This document shows positions 34,408 through 43,452 of a stretch of DNA of 45,677 bases, in pieces. Position 1 is the first letter of the stretch. Every line of letters begins with the position of its first letter. A model generated the notes under the pieces. It saw nothing but the letters and a program-made list of their open reading frames with translations. It did no database searches and was not told the origin of the DNA. The position numbers and the translations under genes were made by a program. The stretch comes from Spirochaetota bacterium (lineage in GTDB: Bacteria; Spirochaetota; Spirochaetia; Treponematales; UBA12059), in the NCBI GenBank assembly GCA_018815555.1, contig JAHIWF010000158.1, positions 1-45,677 of the forward strand, read 5' to 3'.

Positions 34408-34424
34408 AATTCCAGGAGGACACT

Positions 34425-35096
34425 ATGACCACTACAAACCTGGATACACTTACAGGCCTGCCCAAGCGCGAGGCCCTGGAAAAAGCGCTGGATCAGTTGA
34501 TGGAGAACGGCGATACCGGTTGTCTGACTCTGGTACTCTGCGATGTGGACAAATTCCTGGAGATAAACCAGGCGCATGGGCATGCCGGCGGCGACGCGGT
34601 ACTAAAACTGGTGGCAAAGGCACTGCAGACTGCCGGCGACAGTCTGGCTATCCGCTACGGCGGTGACGAGTTCGCTGTCATTTTTAAGGGTGTGGAACGC
34701 GAGCAGGCCTTCCTACGCATGGAAAAAATCCGGGCCGAGCTGGCTGAAATCAAACAGATAGAAGCCGACGGCAAGCAGCAGGCTTTGCGCTTCAGCATCA
34801 GTGCCGGTATTTCGGCCTGGCCGATCGACGGCAGCAATCAGGCCGAACTGATGCGCAAGGCCGACGCCGCGCTCTACCGGGCCAAACTTGGCGGCCGCAA
34901 CAAGATCATGCTGGCCTACGAGGAAAAAATGGTGCCCAAGACCGCCCATTTTACCGCCACCCAGCTGGAGCGCTTAAGCGATCTGGCCAAAGACCAAGGT
35001 GTTGGCGAAGCGGTGCTGCTGCGTGAAGCCCTCGATGAACTGCTAACCAAGTACGTGCATGGCTTCCAGCGCACTGGCATGCCCACGGCTGGCTGA
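34425..35096 (+). CDS. Soluble diguanylate cyclase (GGDEF) with C-terminal ribbon-helix-helix-like domain
   Basis: GGDEF: DTLTGLPKREALE, CDVDKFLEINQAHGHAGGDAVL, RYGGDEFAVIF; C-terminus KTAHFTATQLERLSDLAKDQGVGEAVLLREALDELLTKY fits a CopG/Arc RHH pattern. Confidence 0.8.
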   Translation: MTTTNLDTLTGLPKREALEKALDQLMENGDTGCLTLVLCDVDKFLEINQAHGHAGGDAVLKLVAKALQTAGDSLAIRYGGDEFAVIFKGVEREQAFLRMEKIRAELAEIKQIEADGKQQALRFSISAGISAWPIDGSNQAELMRKADAALYRAKLGGRNKIMLAYEEKMVPKTAHFTATQLERLSDLAKDQGVGEAVLLREALDELLTKYVHGFQRTGMPTAG

Positions 35097-35110
35097 ACCG
35101 GTGAGGCAGG

Positions 35111-35141
35111 GCTGCCGCTGTGGGGCTCGCCTTGCGGCAGC
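35111..35141. terminator. Hairpin between convergent genes, candidate bidirectional terminator
   Basis: GCTGCCGC - 15 nt - GCGGCAGC, extendable with a G-U pair. Confidence 0.4.
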
Positions 35142-35150
35142 TCTGGCCCG

Positions 35151-37850
35151 CTAGAGGTTCTTTGCCTTGATGCGGGCCATAGCCCACTCGGTGTAGGTTC
35201 GCACCCGCTTGTCCGGATCGGCCTGCAGCTGCTCCAGAATGGTCTGGCCGTCCTCGGTATTCAGCCGCTCCAACGCCTTGGTTACCTGCACCCGCACCTC
35301 CTGGTCCGGATCGCGTGCGGCCAGCACGATGCCGCGGAAGGCAGAAGCGCTGCCGATGGTCGAAAGCATCACTGCGGCCGCCCGTCGTACCTTCGGGTCA
35401 CGGACTGCCAGTTTGCGTATCCAGCTTTCCACATAGCCGGTACTTTCCAGTATTTCCACTATATACGGCTTCAAGGACGGGATGCCTTCTTCCAGAAGTT
35501 CCACCATGGCCTGTTCGCCGCTTCCCCCCATCAGCTTAAAAGCCATACTGAGCTTGTCTTTAAACACACCCTTGGCATCCTTAAAAATATCGATCAGCTG
35601 CCGGATAAATTTGCGCTGCTTCTTGCGGGCAATACATTGCTGCAGTTCTGCTGCCTCAAAATAGTCCTCGGCCAGACTGTCCGTCAGGATCTGTAGAGAC
35701 TTTTCTTCGTCGCTTAAGGCCAGACCTTCGAGGGCCGCCGCCTTAACCGAATCCACTTCGTTTTTGTCCGCCAGCACCTCGGCCAGCTTCAGCAGTGCAG
35801 CTTCCGAGCCATAAGCACCAAGGGCCCGGCCAACTTCGCAGCGCACCCGTTCGACCGGGTCACGCAACATTTCCGCCGCCCGGCTGATGGTTTTAGCCTC
35901 GTCATACTCCACCAAAGCCCATACCGCGGCTACCCTGACTTCAGGATCGGCATCTTCCAGGCTCTCGCGTATTTCTTTCAGGAAAGTTTTGCGTCCGGTG
36001 GCCGGCAGGCCGGCTATCAGAGCGGCCCGGACACTGGCGTCATCGGACTGCAGCAGGGCGGCTGCACGTTGTTCCAGCACTTCGATATCGGTTTCGGCCA
36101 GAAGCTTCATGAAATTTTTAAGTTCATCAAGCGGCAGGGTCGGCAGATGCTCCAGCAGGAACTGTATGCTGTAATCCAGCTTCATGCTGCCGATCAGCCG
36201 GAAGGCGTCCATACGCACTGCATGCGGATAAGCCTCGCGCCCCTGACGGACAATCTTTAGCACAAAGGGCAGTACAAAGCTCGGGGGCATCTTGGCCAGC
36301 ACCGTGCGCAACCTGTCCCGCAGCGGGAAGGCCGGATCCACCAAAAATTCGAACAACATCGGACAGAAAATAAAATCACCGTGCACCGGCAGAGACTCGA
36401 GCACCAGGTCCAGTAACTGGAAGCGCGCCGCCTCGCTCTGCGGCTCAGCTTCTGTCGCATCAGATACAGTGGCATTTCCGCTGGTGCCGGCGGCCGCTGC
36501 CGCCGCGGTCGCTGAAGCCGCTGCAAGCAATGCTGCTGCGTCAGCGCGCAGTCGGCGCAATTCTTCGCCCAGGCTGAGCAGTGCCTGGTCGGTGCCGCGC
36601 AGCTGAACGGCCTTCAGGCCGGCACTGTACAATAGCAGATTAGCCTGCGACAGCGGCCTGCTGCGCACCAAGGTACTGATACGGGTCCAGAGCGGCAGAA
36701 TATGCGCGCGGTCGCCGGTCTCGGCTAACAGCTCCGCCCCGAGCAGCAGCGTACCATAGGCAGCATCCTCGGGTAGCTGTTCCAGAAAGGAATTGATGCG
36801 CACGCTGGATGCGTTGGTCAGCAGACGGCGGATGTGCTCCAGATCCTCACTGTCATCCGGCGAGGCCCGCAAGAACAGCTTATACAGGGTTCCTGAACGT
36901 TCCAGGAACAAGGCTGCCGAAAAACGCAATTCCATATCCGCTCCAGCCAGATAGGAGATGGCCAGATTTACATCGTCGTCGCGAGCAGGATCCAGCAGTT
37001 CCAGGATATGGCCAGCCTGCACGGTAGACAGCTCTGTATAGTCCACAACAAACAAGTCATTAAAGTCTTTCTCCAGCCTCAGGCGGGCAGCCTGGCGCAC
37101 TTCGAACACCGGGTCATCCAGATATAAAGCTTTTATACGTGAATAAAAGATTTCTCGATCCTGTACAGGGGCTTCCTGCACTACAGTCTTGCGGATAAGC
37201 GCGTGCGAATCATCCAATGATTCCCAGACACTGCGGACAGAGCGCGGCTCGCTATCATGAATCAGGATTTTGACAGCAAAAAAGCGCGAGGCCCATTCCG
37301 GATCACCGGTCATCTCCCGAATCTGGTCGATAGCGTCGGCCAGGAAAGCGGCGGCGGCTTTTCCGTCGAACGGCTCGCCTTTACCGGCCAAAGCGATCTG
37401 CTGATAGGGCAAAAAATCATGCCTGGAGGCCAGCCACTCGCGGATCGCGGCCTGCAGCGACCGGTTTTGCAGGGCAGCCTTAAAGCAGATAAAAATTGAA
37501 GCTGCCGGAGAGAATTCCAGCAGCAGGCGGCACAGACCTTCCTTCGGATGAGCCTGGAATTTTTGCAGCCAGAGCGAATCCAGGCCGGTCAGGACCGGTA
37601 GATTAAGCTCGTGCTTACGGGCAAGCTGTACCAGCAGGCGCACATTAGCCTGGGCACGACGCAGCGGCAGCTTTTTCTTTATCAGAGAGGCTGTATCCTC
37701 AGTCTGGCTTAATTGCCTAACCAGCCGCCGCAGACTCAGCTGTGAAAGTCGTACAAATAAAAGCAGAAGCAATGCACCGGCCAGCACCAATGCCACGGCT
37801 AAAACCAGCCACAAAGGCAAACGGGTAAAAAATTCCATGATACTCTTCAT
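35151..37850 (-). CDS. Membrane-anchored HEAT-repeat protein
   Basis: N-terminal TM; repeated helical units such as LEDADPEVRVAAVWALVEYDEAKTISRAAEMLRDPVERVRCEVGRALGAYG; SD gtggag. Confidence 0.8.
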   Translation of the reverse strand: MKSIMEFFTRLPLWLVLAVALVLAGALLLLLFVRLSQLSLRRLVRQLSQTEDTASLIKKKLPLRRAQANVRLLVQLARKHELNLPVLTGLDSLWLQKFQAHPKEGLCRLLLEFSPAASIFICFKAALQNRSLQAAIREWLASRHDFLPYQQIALAGKGEPFDGKAAAAFLADAIDQIREMTGDPEWASRFFAVKILIHDSEPRSVRSVWESLDDSHALIRKTVVQEAPVQDREIFYSRIKALYLDDPVFEVRQAARLRLEKDFNDLFVVDYTELSTVQAGHILELLDPARDDDVNLAISYLAGADMELRFSAALFLERSGTLYKLFLRASPDDSEDLEHIRRLLTNASSVRINSFLEQLPEDAAYGTLLLGAELLAETGDRAHILPLWTRISTLVRSRPLSQANLLLYSAGLKAVQLRGTDQALLSLGEELRRLRADAAALLAAASATAAAAAAGTSGNATVSDATEAEPQSEAARFQLLDLVLESLPVHGDFIFCPMLFEFLVDPAFPLRDRLRTVLAKMPPSFVLPFVLKIVRQGREAYPHAVRMDAFRLIGSMKLDYSIQFLLEHLPTLPLDELKNFMKLLAETDIEVLEQRAAALLQSDDASVRAALIAGLPATGRKTFLKEIRESLEDADPEVRVAAVWALVEYDEAKTISRAAEMLRDPVERVRCEVGRALGAYGSEAALLKLAEVLADKNEVDSVKAAALEGLALSDEEKSLQILTDSLAEDYFEAAELQQCIARKKQRKFIRQLIDIFKDAKGVFKDKLSMAFKLMGGSGEQAMVELLEEGIPSLKPYIVEILESTGYVESWIRKLAVRDPKVRRAAAVMLSTIGSASAFRGIVLAARDPDQEVRVQVTKALERLNTEDGQTILEQLQADPDKRVRTYTEWAMARIKAKNL

Positions 37851-37976
37851 ATCTACTCCACATACTCTGGCCGGGAACGCAAGCGTACTAACATACTTGC
37901 ATACCCGACCTATAATCGGACTTCCCCGGCCTGCTCAAATATGCCGGGAACAGACTCTATAAGGGTTTTGGCACAG

Positions 37977-39548
37977 CTAACGCCGCCCCAAAACTTTGTA
38001 TATCTGTATTGGCTGTTCTTTGCCTTTTACCTTTACCGGCTCCCTGGTCTCCAGCTTAAAAGCGCCGTCCAGCAGCTGCTTGGTATTTTCCGTTATTATT
38101 ACTTCATCCGCCTTGGCCACGCCTTCCAGGCGGGCGGCGATATTTACGGTATCACCTATAATCGAATAGTCCATGCGCCGGCTGGAGCCCAGATTGCCGG
38201 CAACCAGCGGGCCGGTATGCATGCCTATGCCTATGCGCAGATGGCTGGCTTTGCCGGTAAAGAACGTGCGTTTCGGATTGTCCACCAGCTGCTGGATATC
38301 CCAGGCACAGGAGACAGCCAGAAAAGCATCCTCAGCCTCGCTTGTCATGGGAACCCCCCAGGCCGCCATGATACAGTCTCCGATAAACTTGTCTATATAA
38401 CCGCGGTGCTTTACAACGATTTCCACCGCCTCTGAGAAATATTCATTTAGGACACCGATAATGTATTCCGGCTCTTTGCCTTCAGAAAAGGAAGTATAAC
38501 CGCGGATGTCGGCAAAAAAAACCGTGGCCTGTTTCTTGTCGCCGCCCAATTTTATCGAATTCGGTGAATCCATCAGGGATTGCACTACTTCCTGACTCAG
38601 GTAGCGCGAGAACATATCTTTGATCAGGCGCCGTTCTTCCACCGCCACATGCATCTGCTGCTTAAGTTCCTGCTCGCGGCTCTGGTCAGTAAACAAAAGG
38701 GTCAAGCCCTCATGCCGGCCGCGCTTGCCGCGCAAAGGACTGACGTTCAGTGAAAAATCCATAGGCCGGCTGCTGTCATTCCAGATGCCTTCTACCCCCA
38801 GTAGCTCCTGGCCATTAGTCTGGACGCCCAAAATGGCTTTCTGCAAACCTTCGTCGACCCTGCCGCCGAAAAAATCCTGCAGCTTCTGCCCGAGCCTGGT
38901 GTCATCAAGATTGAAAGCCTCCGCCGCCTTCTCGTTAAAATACTCGAGCTGCCCTTTTTCGTCGGTTGTAATCAGCAGATTGGTCATTGAAGAAAAAACA
39001 CTGGCCTGATAACGCTCCAGTTCTTCTATTTGTGCCAGGTAATCTTTCATTTCCTGAAAAAGCCTGGCATTGTCCATCATCCCGGCAGCCAGCTGGCTGA
39101 TGCTGTTCAGAAAATGAAAGCGGGCGCGGTTATAGAAATCCGGGGCAAAGGCATTCAGCACCAGAAAACCGAGGTTCATTTTCGGGGTTATCAGTGGCAA
39201 GGCTATGGCGGATTGCATGGCTGGATGCAGCAGAAAACCGGCCAGCGGGCTTATATGCCGCTCATGTACGATTATCGCCTCCCGGCAGTCATCCAGAAAC
39301 TGCAGAGATTCCTCCTGCCCGCTAAAGGCAGCGGGAATCTCGAAGCGGCCGCGGTGATATAAAAGACGCATACCCTTGGCCGGATTCTTGAAATCGCTCC
39401 AGGCATAAAAACCGGCTATATCTGAGCTGCTTACATCTATTGATTGCTCTACCAGCGAGGCTGCGAGCGAGCGAAAATCTGGTTCGTTGGCAACCAAGGC
39501 ACTGGCGCGCACCAACTCATCGAGCATGTCTACTTTTTCTGCCTTCAT
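37977..39548 (-). CDS. GAF/PAS-class III adenylate/guanylate cyclase
   Basis: ATVFFADIRGYTSFSE, KFIGDCIMAAWG, DYSIIGDTVNIAARLE; upstream PAS (LITTDEKGQLEYFNEKAAEAF) and GAF-like region; start reset to 39548 behind caggagg. Confidence 0.9.
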   Translation of the reverse strand: MKAEKVDMLDELVRASALVANEPDFRSLAASLVEQSIDVSSSDIAGFYAWSDFKNPAKGMRLLYHRGRFEIPAAFSGQEESLQFLDDCREAIIVHERHISPLAGFLLHPAMQSAIALPLITPKMNLGFLVLNAFAPDFYNRARFHFLNSISQLAAGMMDNARLFQEMKDYLAQIEELERYQASVFSSMTNLLITTDEKGQLEYFNEKAAEAFNLDDTRLGQKLQDFFGGRVDEGLQKAILGVQTNGQELLGVEGIWNDSSRPMDFSLNVSPLRGKRGRHEGLTLLFTDQSREQELKQQMHVAVEERRLIKDMFSRYLSQEVVQSLMDSPNSIKLGGDKKQATVFFADIRGYTSFSEGKEPEYIIGVLNEYFSEAVEIVVKHRGYIDKFIGDCIMAAWGVPMTSEAEDAFLAVSCAWDIQQLVDNPKRTFFTGKASHLRIGIGMHTGPLVAGNLGSSRRMDYSIIGDTVNIAARLEGVAKADEVIITENTKQLLDGAFKLETREPVKVKGKEQPIQIYKVLGRR

Positions 39549-39751
39549 GAAAGGCCTCCTGCAGGGGCAAGCGCGGCAGCGAGCTCTTGCTGCGTAAAGT
39601 TTGCTGCATGAGCACGCAAAATACAAGACTCAGCGTTAAAAATAGCGCTATATTCGATGAATTTAGTATTAATTAGCCCATAGGGACAGTTTAATCTTGT
39701 GGAAACACGGCGCCTGATATGCTACACTGCGGGTAATTACGGAGACAGGTT

Positions 39752-40228
39752 ATGAGCGCCAGCAAAATGCCGAAAAGCCAGCAGCCAGCAATACAACTGC
39801 ACCAGGTGCTGTTCGGAAAAACCGAAAATCATCTGCAGCAGCTGCTAAGGTCTTTTGTGGCCAGTTTTGTCAGTTTTTCACTGGACTTCCTTACCCTTCT
39901 GCTGCTTAAGCGCTACATTTACCTAACAGCCGCGGCGGCTATCGGCTTTATCACCGGCACAGTATTGGTATTTATTCTAAACAAATACTGGGTATTTCCC
40001 CGACAACGCTACAGCAGCCTGGCAACCCAATTTTCGGTTTTTTTTAGTTTCGCCCTAAGTGGATCGCTCATGTACACCCTGCTGTTTGCCGCCTTCAGCG
40101 GGCCGCTGCGGCTACACTTTGCCCTCGCAAAAACCACCGCCAGCCTGCTGGTCTTTATCTTCAATTTTCTAACCCGTAAATTTTTCCTGTTTGCGGCCAA
40201 AAGAAAAAGCCGCCCTAATTCGGCGTAG
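39752..40228 (+). CDS. GtrA-family membrane protein
   Basis: Four TM segments, FVLNKYWVF-type motif (LVFILNKYWVFPRQR); SD ggagacagg. Confidence 0.8.
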   Translation: MSASKMPKSQQPAIQLHQVLFGKTENHLQQLLRSFVASFVSFSLDFLTLLLLKRYIYLTAAAAIGFITGTVLVFILNKYWVFPRQRYSSLATQFSVFFSFALSGSLMYTLLFAAFSGPLRLHFALAKTTASLLVFIFNFLTRKFFLFAAKRKSRPNSA

Positions 40229-42296
40229 TACCGCGGCCGGCCGTCTCTCCTGCCTGGTTAAGCAGATCCTGTATGCTTGCCTGATGCCGCAGAGGATTGG
40301 CGGTAATGCGCCGGATTTTCTTGCGGGCATACATACGGGCATCCGCCGCCGAAATCAGCGTATCCACATCCGTACCATCAGATGGATAGCCGGCCCTGCC
40401 GATACTGAGTTCGATACTTACCTGATGGCCTTCGATGTCGGCCGAAGTGTCAAACAGCCGCTCTATATCATTAACAAGCACCGGAGCTGAAGCTGCCACC
40501 ACCCCGGAATGCGCACCGGACCGACTGATGCAGAGAAACTCGTCGCCGCCAACCCGGCAAATATCCAGCTTGGCCCCAAAGCTGTCCTTCATGCGTTGGG
40601 CAAAAACCCGCAGCACTTCATCACCGGCCTGGTGTCCGTAATCGTCATTAATTTCTTTAAATCGGTCAAAATCGATATAAATAATATATAACTCATCGCG
40701 TTCACCAAAACGGCGTCCGGCCTCGATGCGGCGGCCCAGTTCCATATAAGCAAAGGCCCGGTTGTACAGACCAGTAAGGGTATCACGATACAGCAAACGC
40801 TCTATCTCGTGCTCTTTACGTTTTCGTTCGCTTATATCCATGTAGATTACATAGGCACCAAGATGGCTCTGATCAAGCAAAATAGGAAATGCAATAATCG
40901 CCACATCGATATCGGTTCCGTCCCGTCGCGTTCGGATGGCCTCAATCTCCAAAGATTTTCCGTCCAAGGCAACCATGTTCGAATAGCTTACCGCCTCCTG
41001 CATACGCTCCGGAGCGACAATCAAGTCATTCAGATTGCGGCCAAGCGTCTCCTCCTGGGTATAGCCGAACAAGCGCTCAAACGGTTTGTTAACCTTCCGT
41101 ACCAAAGCCTGCTGATCGGTGAGCACGACCGCGCTGGGAGTGTTGTCGAACAATTGCTGAAAATAAACATTCTCGCGCCGCATTGACTGAATCGCGAATT
41201 CTTCGCTACTGATGTCCCGGTACATTGCGAACATGCCGACCACCACTCCGTGCTTTACAACTGGGCTGCCGACTGCTTCCACCTGCAGCAGCGCACCGCT
41301 CTTATTGCGGCGTACAGTACGCGAGTTCATAGTGTGCTGAGTGAAGATAGTATCATGAAATGACAAGGATTCCTGTTCGTAACCAGGTGGCAAAATAAGT
41401 ATATTGATGAAGCTTCCTATAGCCTCATCGCGGGTGTACCCAAAGAAGGCACTGAACTGATCATTAACATCCAACACTGTTTCGTGCATATCCAGAATGG
41501 CAATAGGATACAGTGAACGGTTGAACAACTGTTCCAGGAAGTCTTCCTGCTCGCGCAAGCGCCGTTCGGCCTCGCGCTGGGCACTAAGATCTTTATAGAT
41601 GACATAATTGCCCACCAGCTTGCGGTCAATGGTAACCGGATAGCCGACTGCCTGCACCTCCACCAGGCTGCCCGCACTGGTTTTGCGCCATAGAGTAACC
41701 TGAACCTTTTCCTGACTGATAACCTTGCGAAATAGCTCTTTGGCAGCCGGTAGATCAGCCTCTGGGACGATCAGACTGTCTAGATCCATACCAATACTCT
41801 CGGCACGCTTGTAGCCGAAGAGCTGCTCAAAACCCGGATTCAGATCCATTATTCGGGAGTCGTTATCAATTAGTACAACCGCATCGGGGAAGCGGCCGAA
41901 AAGCTCCCGGGTATACGGGGCCAGCATCGACATCTCGCGGTAGGTTTCGATAACCCGGGGATTGATCTCCAGCAGCAATACCCGTTCAGCCTGGTTGACC
42001 GTACTTACCGATATCTCCAGGTCAAGCTGCCGCCCATGCTGGTCCGGCAGACTGCACTGCACTGTTCCAGCCCCGGAGGCCGGCAATAAGGATAGCAGTG
42101 ATCCGGCCAGCACTGAAGGAGCAGCATCCGGGGCCAGGCCAAAGAGCTGGCGGAAGGCACTGTTACAGTCCAGCAGTGTATCCGGACCGGCTATGGCCAC
42201 TGCCGATTTTATATGATTAAAAATCGCCTTGTACAGCAATTCCTGCATCTGATCCCCTTCACTATCAAGCATCGTACAGAATGCATTATTTAGCAA
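40215..42296 (-). CDS. Multi-PAS diguanylate cyclase (four PAS, GGDEF)
   Basis: Four PAS-like units each with LFG/FFGY; DTLTGLYNRAFAYMELG, YIDFDRFKEINDDYGHQAGDEVL, RVGGDEF. Start ambiguous: 42296, 42272, or 42248 with SD gaagggga. Confidence 0.88.
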   Translation of the reverse strand: MLNNAFCTMLDSEGDQMQELLYKAIFNHIKSAVAIAGPDTLLDCNSAFRQLFGLAPDAAPSVLAGSLLSLLPASGAGTVQCSLPDQHGRQLDLEISVSTVNQAERVLLLEINPRVIETYREMSMLAPYTRELFGRFPDAVVLIDNDSRIMDLNPGFEQLFGYKRAESIGMDLDSLIVPEADLPAAKELFRKVISQEKVQVTLWRKTSAGSLVEVQAVGYPVTIDRKLVGNYVIYKDLSAQREAERRLREQEDFLEQLFNRSLYPIAILDMHETVLDVNDQFSAFFGYTRDEAIGSFINILILPPGYEQESLSFHDTIFTQHTMNSRTVRRNKSGALLQVEAVGSPVVKHGVVVGMFAMYRDISSEEFAIQSMRRENVYFQQLFDNTPSAVVLTDQQALVRKVNKPFERLFGYTQEETLGRNLNDLIVAPERMQEAVSYSNMVALDGKSLEIEAIRTRRDGTDIDVAIIAFPILLDQSHLGAYVIYMDISERKRKEHEIERLLYRDTLTGLYNRAFAYMELGRRIEAGRRFGERDELYIIYIDFDRFKEINDDYGHQAGDEVLRVFAQRMKDSFGAKLDICRVGGDEFLCISRSGAHSGVVAASAPVLVNDIERLFDTSADIEGHQVSIELSIGRAGYPSDGTDVDTLISAADARMYARKKIRRITANPLRHQASIQDLLNQAGETAGRGTTPN

Positions 42297-42340
42297 GAGG
42301 AAATAATTCCGATGGCACTCGGGGATCAGTGTGCCGGAAT

Positions 42341-43270
42341 TTAAATAGAAAGCTGTTTAGTCCACTGCCGGCTGATGTAATTGCGGCGGAAACCAATTGC
42401 TGAATAAAAATCCTGCCCGCTGCCGACATACGCTTTGCGCGCGCCCAGACGATACAAACGGTTCAGCCCTTCTTGAATCACCGCGCGCCCCAGCCCCATG
42501 CGACGGAAGTCCGGCGGAGTACACACCGGCTCATACACGCCAAAACGGTTTTTGTCGTCATACCACACAATGCATACACTGGCATATTGACCATCTGGGG
42601 CCAACACATACAGATCCTGCTCGGCATGGTAATCCGGAGCAGTCTGCACCAGGGCGTATTCTTCAGGAGTAGACCACTCCGCCGGATCAGGATGGTTGAA
42701 GCCCAGGCCCTGGGCTTTGCAGCGCAGATCCAGCCGGCTTTCGGCTTCCGCCATACTGTGGATGCTGAAACCAGGCGGCAGCAGCGGAATCTGCTCGGCC
42801 TCTATGTCAATTTCCGACCAATAGCCGCAATCCTCCGGCCGCTGGTAACCACGTTTTTCGGCAGCGGCAAGCAGCTGCGTGTCATGGTCATAGATATCCA
42901 GCAGCAGCTTGCCATCCGCCGGATTGGCCATATAGCGCTCAGCTTCGGCCAGAATCTCATCCAGCAGAACAGCGGCAGACGGCACCCGCTGTACCCAGAA
43001 CTCGCCATTTGCCTCCCGCCATTCGGTATTCAGCAGGGCTACTATCTGCCCCGCCTGCTCCCAGATGCGCACCGCGTTTTCGAAGTGGTCAATATGGGAC
43101 TTCCGGGCGGTACTGTCGCCTTCAAACATACAGGGATGAAAGCGCCCCCAGTTCCAGCGTTCCAGCCCCCAGTTAAGCGGTTTGCCAAAAGAATAATAGG
43201 CGTCTTTTAAGAAATCGCGTATTTTAATGAAGTCTTCCGGACCTTGATAATTTCGTAGTATTGTTTTCAT
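42341..43270 (-). CDS. GNAT-family N-acetyltransferase
   Basis: C-terminal CTPPDFRRMGLGRAVIQEGLNRLYRLGARKAYVGS; SD taggaga. Confidence 0.8.
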   Translation of the reverse strand: MKTILRNYQGPEDFIKIRDFLKDAYYSFGKPLNWGLERWNWGRFHPCMFEGDSTARKSHIDHFENAVRIWEQAGQIVALLNTEWREANGEFWVQRVPSAAVLLDEILAEAERYMANPADGKLLLDIYDHDTQLLAAAEKRGYQRPEDCGYWSEIDIEAEQIPLLPPGFSIHSMAEAESRLDLRCKAQGLGFNHPDPAEWSTPEEYALVQTAPDYHAEQDLYVLAPDGQYASVCIVWYDDKNRFGVYEPVCTPPDFRRMGLGRAVIQEGLNRLYRLGARKAYVGSGQDFYSAIGFRRNYISRQWTKQLSI

Positions 43271-43367
43271 GATTTTCTCCTAAGCGATTCGAGTATAGAA
43301 TATATGGCCTGCCGGCTGAGCTCAAGGCTACAAATCAGGTTGACTAAAGGTCTACAGCTTTTTCCGC

Positions 43368-43397
43368 TTGACGTTCAACAATTTTGAACGATACAAT
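43368..43397 (+). promoter_or_regulatory. Promoter of prolyl oligopeptidase gene with operator-like inverted repeat in the spacer
   Basis: TTGACG (43368-43373) - 18 nt - TACAAT (43392-43397); CGTTCAA CAATT TTGAACG at 43372-43390. Confidence 0.6.
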
Positions 43398-43452
43398 CAA
43401 GGCTCAACAGCACGCTTACGGCCGAAGCCGGCAAGCGGCTAAAGGAGCAGAC

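Noticed and set aside
42473-43210. 245-aa ORF opposite the GNAT gene
   Set aside because: Shadow ORF without initiation signals.
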